In this document: positions 5,392 through 8,047 of the stretch, in pieces
Numbering within the stretch: the stretch's first letter is position 1
Layout: every line of letters starts with the position of its first letter
Assembly (NCBI GenBank): GCA_003149835.1
Contig: QAMX01000105.1
Location: 1 to 8,047 of the forward strand
Source of the DNA: Clostridiales bacterium
GTDB taxonomy: Bacteria; Bacillota; Clostridia; Oscillospirales; QAMX01
DNA: 8,047 bases
Direction of reading: 5' to 3'
The notes under the pieces: generated by a model
Told to the model about the DNA's origin: nothing
What the model saw: only the letters and a program-made list of their open reading frames with translations
The model's database searches: none
Program-made: the position numbers and the translations under genes

Positions 5392-7308
5392 ATGGCGAAA
5401 AAACAGTTTAAAACGGAATCAAAACGGATTCTCGATATGATGATCAACTCCGTCTACACGCACAGGGAGATTTTCCTGCGCGAGCTGATTTCCAACGCGT
5501 CGGACGCGATTGATAAGCTCGCCTACCGGGCTCTGACCGACGAGTCCGTCAAAACGGCGCGGGAGGATTTCAGGATTCAAATCAAGCCCGACAAGGACGC
5601 GCGCACGCTGACGATCTCCGACAACGGCATCGGCATGTCGGCCGACGAGCTGGAATCCAACCTCGGCGTCATCGCCCGCAGCGGCTCCTATGCCTTCAAA
5701 AACGACCTGACGGACAAGGAAAAAGAGGACAAGACCGTCGAAATCATCGGTCAGTTCGGCGTCGGCTTTTATTCGGCCTTTATGGTCGCCGAAAAGGTGC
5801 GCGTCGTCTCGCGCAAATTCGGCGAGGACACGGCGAACGCATGGGAATCGACCGGCGCGGACGGGTATACCGTCTCGCCTGCCGAGCGCGCCGAAGCGGG
5901 GACGGACGTCATCCTTTTTATCAAGCCCGACACCGAGGACGAGCGCTACGGCGACTATCTCGACACCTATGAATTGAAGCGCATCGTCAAAAAATACTCC
6001 GACTATATCCGCTTCCCCATCGTCATGGACGTGGAAAAATCCCGCCCCGTCGAATCCGACGAGGTCGATGAAGACGGCAAGAAAAAGACGACCTACGAGA
6101 CCTATACCGAGGCCGAGACCGTCAACAGCATGGTGCCGATCTGGCAGCGGCCGAAGTCCGAAGTCAGCGACGAGGACTGCTGCGCTTTTTACAAGGAAAA
6201 ATATTACGACAACGAGACGCCGCTCAAAGTCATCCGCATCGAGGCCGAGGGGCTGATCGCGTTCAAGGCGATGCTCTTTATCCCCGCGGCGGTGCCGTAC
6301 GGATACTATACCAAGGATTTTGAAAAGGGCTTGCAGCTCTACTCCAACGGCGTGATGATCATCGACAAATGCGCCGAGCTGCTGCCGGAGCATTTCCGCT
6401 TCGTCAAGGGCGTCGTCGATTCCGATAATCTGTCGCTGAACATCTCGCGCGAGCTGTTGCAGCACGATAAGCAGCTCCGCGTCATCGCCCAGAACATCGA
6501 AAAGCGCATCAAGCGCGAGCTGAAAAAGATGATGGAGGACGAGCCGGAGACCTACGACAAGTTCTATAAGCAATTCGGCTTGCAGCTCAAATACGGCGTC
6601 GTCTCCGATTTCGGCGCGCACCGCGAGCTGCTCTCCGACCTGCTGATGTTCGCCACCGCCAAGTCGGACAAGCTGGTGACGCTCGAGGAATACTGCAACG
6701 CCATGCCGGAGGAGCAGAAGTATATCTACTACGCCTGTGGCGAGAATATTGCCAAGGTCAGCGCCCTGCCGCAGATCGAGCGCCTGCGCGCCAAGGATTT
6801 CGACGTTTTGTACATGACCGACGAGGTCGACGAATTCGTCGTCGAGATTCTCGGGCAGGTCAATGACAAGCAGTTTAAAAACGTCAGCCGCGACGATCTG
6901 GAACTGGAAACCGAGGAGGAGAAGAAGGAGACCGAGCAGAAGAACGAGGACAACAAGGCGCTGCTCGATTTCGTCAAAGAGACGCTCGGCGGCGAGGTCT
7001 CGGCCGTGCGCATTTCGCATAAGCTGGTGTCGCATCCGGTCTGCTTGACCAGCGAGGGCAGCGTGACGCTGGAAATGGAGAAGTATTTCGCTTCGATCCC
7101 CGGCGAGAACAAGGTCAAGGCGCAGCGCGTGCTCGAATTGAACGGCGACCACGCGGTGTTTGCGCAGCTCAAAAACGCCTTTGAAGCGGATCGGGAGCTG
7201 GCCGCCAAATACGCGAAGATCCTCTATTCGCAGGCGCTGCTCATCGCCGGCTTCCCGCTGGAAGACCCGGCCGGCTATTCCGAGCTGGTCTGCGGCCTGC
7301 TGCGGTAA
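5392..7308 (+). CDS. htpG: Molecular chaperone HtpG (bacterial Hsp90)
   Basis: This complete 638-residue ATP-dependent cytosolic chaperone remodels client proteins as a dimer. The GHKL ATPase domain fills about residues 1-220. It contains ELISNASDAIDK (catalytic Glu31, Mg-binding Asn35), SDNGIGM (ADP-contacting Asp77 and the glycines after it) and the lid and glycine loop GQFGVGFYSAF (120-130). The middle domain carries the conserved NISRELLQ segment, whose Arg contacts the ATP gamma-phosphate. The last ~120 residues form the dimerisation domain. No eukaryotic charged linker or MEEVD tail is present, as expected. The ATG at 5392 has AAGGAAG about 10 nt upstream; an in-frame TTG at 5383 is too close to it. 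A Glu/Lys-rich run (EEEKKETEQKNEDN) near 505-520 lies just before the C-terminal domain. The gene is monocistronic, with its own consensus promoter and terminator. Confidence 0.98.
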   Translation: MAKKQFKTESKRILDMMINSVYTHREIFLRELISNASDAIDKLAYRALTDESVKTAREDFRIQIKPDKDARTLTISDNGIGMSADELESNLGVIARSGSYAFKNDLTDKEKEDKTVEIIGQFGVGFYSAFMVAEKVRVVSRKFGEDTANAWESTGADGYTVSPAERAEAGTDVILFIKPDTEDERYGDYLDTYELKRIVKKYSDYIRFPIVMDVEKSRPVESDEVDEDGKKKTTYETYTEAETVNSMVPIWQRPKSEVSDEDCCAFYKEKYYDNETPLKVIRIEAEGLIAFKAMLFIPAAVPYGYYTKDFEKGLQLYSNGVMIIDKCAELLPEHFRFVKGVVDSDNLSLNISRELLQHDKQLRVIAQNIEKRIKRELKKMMEDEPETYDKFYKQFGLQLKYGVVSDFGAHRELLSDLLMFATAKSDKLVTLEEYCNAMPEEQKYIYYACGENIAKVSALPQIERLRAKDFDVLYMTDEVDEFVVEILGQVNDKQFKNVSRDDLELETEEEKKETEQKNEDNKALLDFVKETLGGEVSAVRISHKLVSHPVCLTSEGSVTLEMEKYFASIPGENKVKAQRVLELNGDHAVFAQLKNAFEADRELAAKYAKILYSQALLIAGFPLEDPAGYSELVCGLLR

Positions 7309-7332
7309 AAAAATCAAAAGATCACCAAAAGA

Positions 7333-7362
7333 GCCGCCGGAGTTTTTACTCCGGCGGCTTTT
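7333..7362 (+). terminator. htpG intrinsic terminator, probably bidirectional
   Basis: A perfect 11-bp stem (GCCGCCGGAGT at 7333-7343 with its complement at 7348-7358) closes a TTTT loop and is followed by TTTT on the plus strand, 24 nt after the htpG stop. The A-rich left flank gives TCTTTT on the minus strand, so it could also end a converging transcript from the promoter near 7680. Confidence 0.92.
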
Positions 7363-7456
7363 GCGAATTACGGAATGACGGGCGACCAAAGAGGTGGAGA
7401 AAAACGCGGGCAAGCGCCTGCGGCTAATCGAGCCGTTTCTGGACAGCCTCAGGCGG

Positions 7457-7549
7457 CTATGACCGAATTTGACCCTGCGCTGCAACGGAGAAGAGCGTAT
7501 AGCCGCCGTCGGTTTCGGTCAGCAGCAGCGGACAGGGTTTTGCCTGCAT
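7457..7549 (-). CDS. Candidate 30-residue small ORF, uncertain
   Basis: From ATG 7549 to TAG 7457 the minus strand reads a peptide starting MQAKPCPLLLTETDGGYT and ending AAQGQIRS. Codon use in the middle (CTG, ACC, GAC, GGC, CTC, TTC, TCC) looks like that of the neighbouring genes. The frame stays open upstream to about 7671 but offers no earlier start, and adds a Cys that would make a CGTENAMQAKPC pair. The ribosome site is weak (GGACGG, 11 nt away) and lies inside a 9-bp hairpin. It is downstream of the minus promoter near 7680. It could be a small protein, a remnant of a longer one, or chance. Confidence 0.2.
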   Translation of the reverse strand: MQAKPCPLLLTETDGGYTLFSVAAQGQIRS

Positions 7550-7555
7550 GGCGTT

Positions 7556-7584
7556 TTCCGTCCCGCAGATGGGACGGAATTTTT
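7556..7584 (+). terminator. Orphan terminator-like hairpin on the plus strand
   Basis: TTCCGTCCC (7556-7564) and GGGACGGAA (7571-7579) form a perfect 9-bp stem with a 6-nt loop, followed by TTTTT (7580-7584). This is a good intrinsic terminator in form, but no plus-strand gene precedes it after the htpG terminator. On the minus strand it lacks a T-tract and would be a leader hairpin. Confidence 0.6.
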
Positions 7585-7677
7585 GAAGCGCCGTGTCTGC
7601 TCTATGAATGTCACCGCCGCCCGGGAAACGTTCTGCTTTGCGGCGCCCGACGCGGGCGCTGGCCGTGAGCTGATTCT

Positions 7678-7706
7678 ATTATATCATATTGGTTGCGGAA
7701 CGCAAA
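7678..7706 (-). promoter_or_regulatory. Minus-strand extended -10 promoter
   Basis: TGA-TATAAT on the minus strand (TATAAT at 7683-7678) is a consensus extended -10. The -35 region is poor (TTGCGT at 7705-7700, 16-bp spacing, or TTTGCG at 17). It contains the short palindrome TTGCG-TTC-CGCAA (7705-7693), a possible operator. Transcription would start near 7671 and run toward the htpG terminator. Confidence 0.5.
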
Positions 7707-7736
7707 CAAAAAAATCAAAAATAACATATGATTTAT

Positions 7737-7787
7737 AAAAAGAGCTGTGTGCGAAGCCGGAAATCCGACGCCGTACACAGCTTTTTT
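7737..7787 (-). terminator. Terminator of the DUF368 gene, bidirectional form
   Basis: An outer stem AGCTGTGT/ACACAGCT (7743-7750 with 7775-7782) encloses a second stem (GCG/CGC and CGGA/TCCG). On the minus strand it lies 19 nt after the DUF368 stop and is followed by CTTTTT (7742-7737). On the plus strand it is followed by T7783-T7787, so it can work both ways. Confidence 0.88.
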
Positions 7788-7801
7788 CTGAATCGATAGG
7801 G

Positions 7802-8047
7802 TTACTCCGCGTTCCGCGAATACAGCCAGACGCCGGCCGCGCCCACGGCGAGCGTCAGGATACAGGCCGGAATCTCCCAGCCGGCCGGCGTGTGCGGCAG
7901 CTCGCGCAGAATTTCGAGAATCGAGCCGAGCACAAAGCCGATGATGGCGAAGTAGGTCGGGCCGGGGAAGCGCCGCATCGCCTTTTCGAGAAGCTTCGTC
8001 GAGAGCAGAACGCCGGCGATCAGCCCCAAACCGAGCGGCAGCAGGAA
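7802..8047 (-). CDS. DUF368 family (PopT-type polyprenyl-phosphate transporter), C-terminal part
   Basis: Only the last 81 codons are visible; the gene enters from the right edge and ends at TAA 7804-7802. The sequence FLLPLGLGLIAGVLLSTKLL, then RRFPGPTYFAIIGFVLGSI, matches the conserved C-terminal repeat of DUF368 proteins: a Gly-rich helix, a basic turn with a P-x-x-T-Y motif, and the F-V-L-G-S-I helix. A last hydrophobic helix (about 55-73) and the short tail YSRNAE follow. DUF368 members (PopT) are polytopic membrane proteins shown in published work to recycle undecaprenyl phosphate across the membrane for cell-wall synthesis. That role is inferred here from the family. An internal TTG at 8029 is not the true start, because the homologous sequence continues upstream of it. 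Confidence 0.87.
   Translation of the reverse strand, partial: FLLPLGLGLIAGVLLSTKLLEKAMRRFPGPTYFAIIGFVLGSILEILRELPHTPAGWEIPACILTLAVGAAGVWLYSRNAE

Larger units (their letters stand above)
7363..7801. other. Long stretch without a convincing gene, rich in hairpins
   Basis: Between the htpG terminator and the DUF368 stop no frame has both a credible start and family-like sequence. Possible stems on either strand are 7421-7425/7431-7435 (CGGCT/AGCCG), 7446-7454 (GCCTCAGGC), 7452-7460/7499-7507 (GGCGGCTAT, 9 bp), 7461-7467/7514-7520 (GACCGAA, 7 bp, crossing the previous one), 7533-7536/7543-7546, 7556-7579 and 7643-7659. A minus-strand promoter lies near 7680 and the last ~100 nt are A/T-rich. 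This fits a minus-strand non-coding or small-peptide transcript of about 340 nt, or decayed sequence. No motif of RNase P, tmRNA, SRP or 6S RNA was recognised. Confidence 0.4.

Noticed and set aside
7415..7445. tRNA T-arm-like or tmRNA-like segment on the minus strand (hairpin with TCGATTA loop)
   Set aside because: The loop lacks the TTCGA form, no acceptor stem or CCA lies nearby, and no tag-peptide frame was found.
5419..7485. 688-codon open frame on the minus strand opposite htpG
   Set aside because: It is antisense to a full-length, motif-complete HtpG. Its Val/Leu/Asp/Arg-rich composition is the usual mirror of a GC-rich gene, and it has no recognisable family.
7469..7738. 89-codon plus-strand frame after htpG
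   Set aside because: It has no ribosome site, runs through the orphan terminator hairpin and into the A/T-rich promoter region, and has no family-like sequence.

Overview
The window reads as chromosome of a GC-rich Gram-positive anaerobe, most likely a member of the Clostridia (Oscillospiraceae-like). The grounds are protein style, purine-rich Shine-Dalgarno sites (AAAGGA, GGAGGG), near-consensus sigma-A promoters (one exact TTGACA-17-TATAAT), hairpin-plus-T terminators and high GC at third codon positions. The taxonomic call is an inference, since no marker gene is present. No mobile element, CRISPR array, tRNA or rRNA was seen.

Left part (1-4367, all minus strand). Reading in the direction of transcription, the order is an ABC ATPase (3666-4367), a large FtsX/MacB-type permease (827-3664), a 137-nt gap, a six-helix DUF308/HdeD-like membrane protein (114-689), and the first 43 codons of a further gene whose ATG overlaps the DUF308 stop (1-130, possibly an alpha/beta hydrolase). 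ATPase and permease are separated by one base and form a complete two-gene type VII ABC system. The permease is a fusion of two FtsX units and carries a long extracellular helical hairpin.

Centre (4368-5391). A TetR/AcrR regulator (4614-5180, minus) lies directly upstream of the ABC operon and is its probable repressor. Between them lie a perfect 18-bp inverted repeat, an extended -10 promoter covered by a near-palindrome, and a structured leader of about 130 nt. The regulator is divergent from htpG, and the two promoters sit about 30 bp apart.

Right part (5392-8047). htpG (5392-7308, plus) encodes a complete bacterial Hsp90 and ends in a strong terminator. Next comes about 490 nt without a convincing protein gene (7309-7801). 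It holds a minus-strand extended -10 promoter, several hairpins, an orphan plus-strand terminator and a bidirectional terminator, and it is the least explained stretch of the window. The window ends inside a minus-strand DUF368 (PopT-type polyprenyl-phosphate transporter) gene, of which only the C-terminal 81 residues are visible.

How the genes fit together: the TetR protein probably senses a small hydrophobic or envelope-active compound and derepresses the ABC system. DUF308, DUF368 and the ABC permease all point to envelope functions, but apart from the TetR-ABC pair no functional link is shown by the sequence. No clearly novel system is evident. The best leads are the unexplained convergent unit after htpG, the operator and inverted-repeat arrangement before the ABC genes, and the coiled-coil hairpin of the permease.
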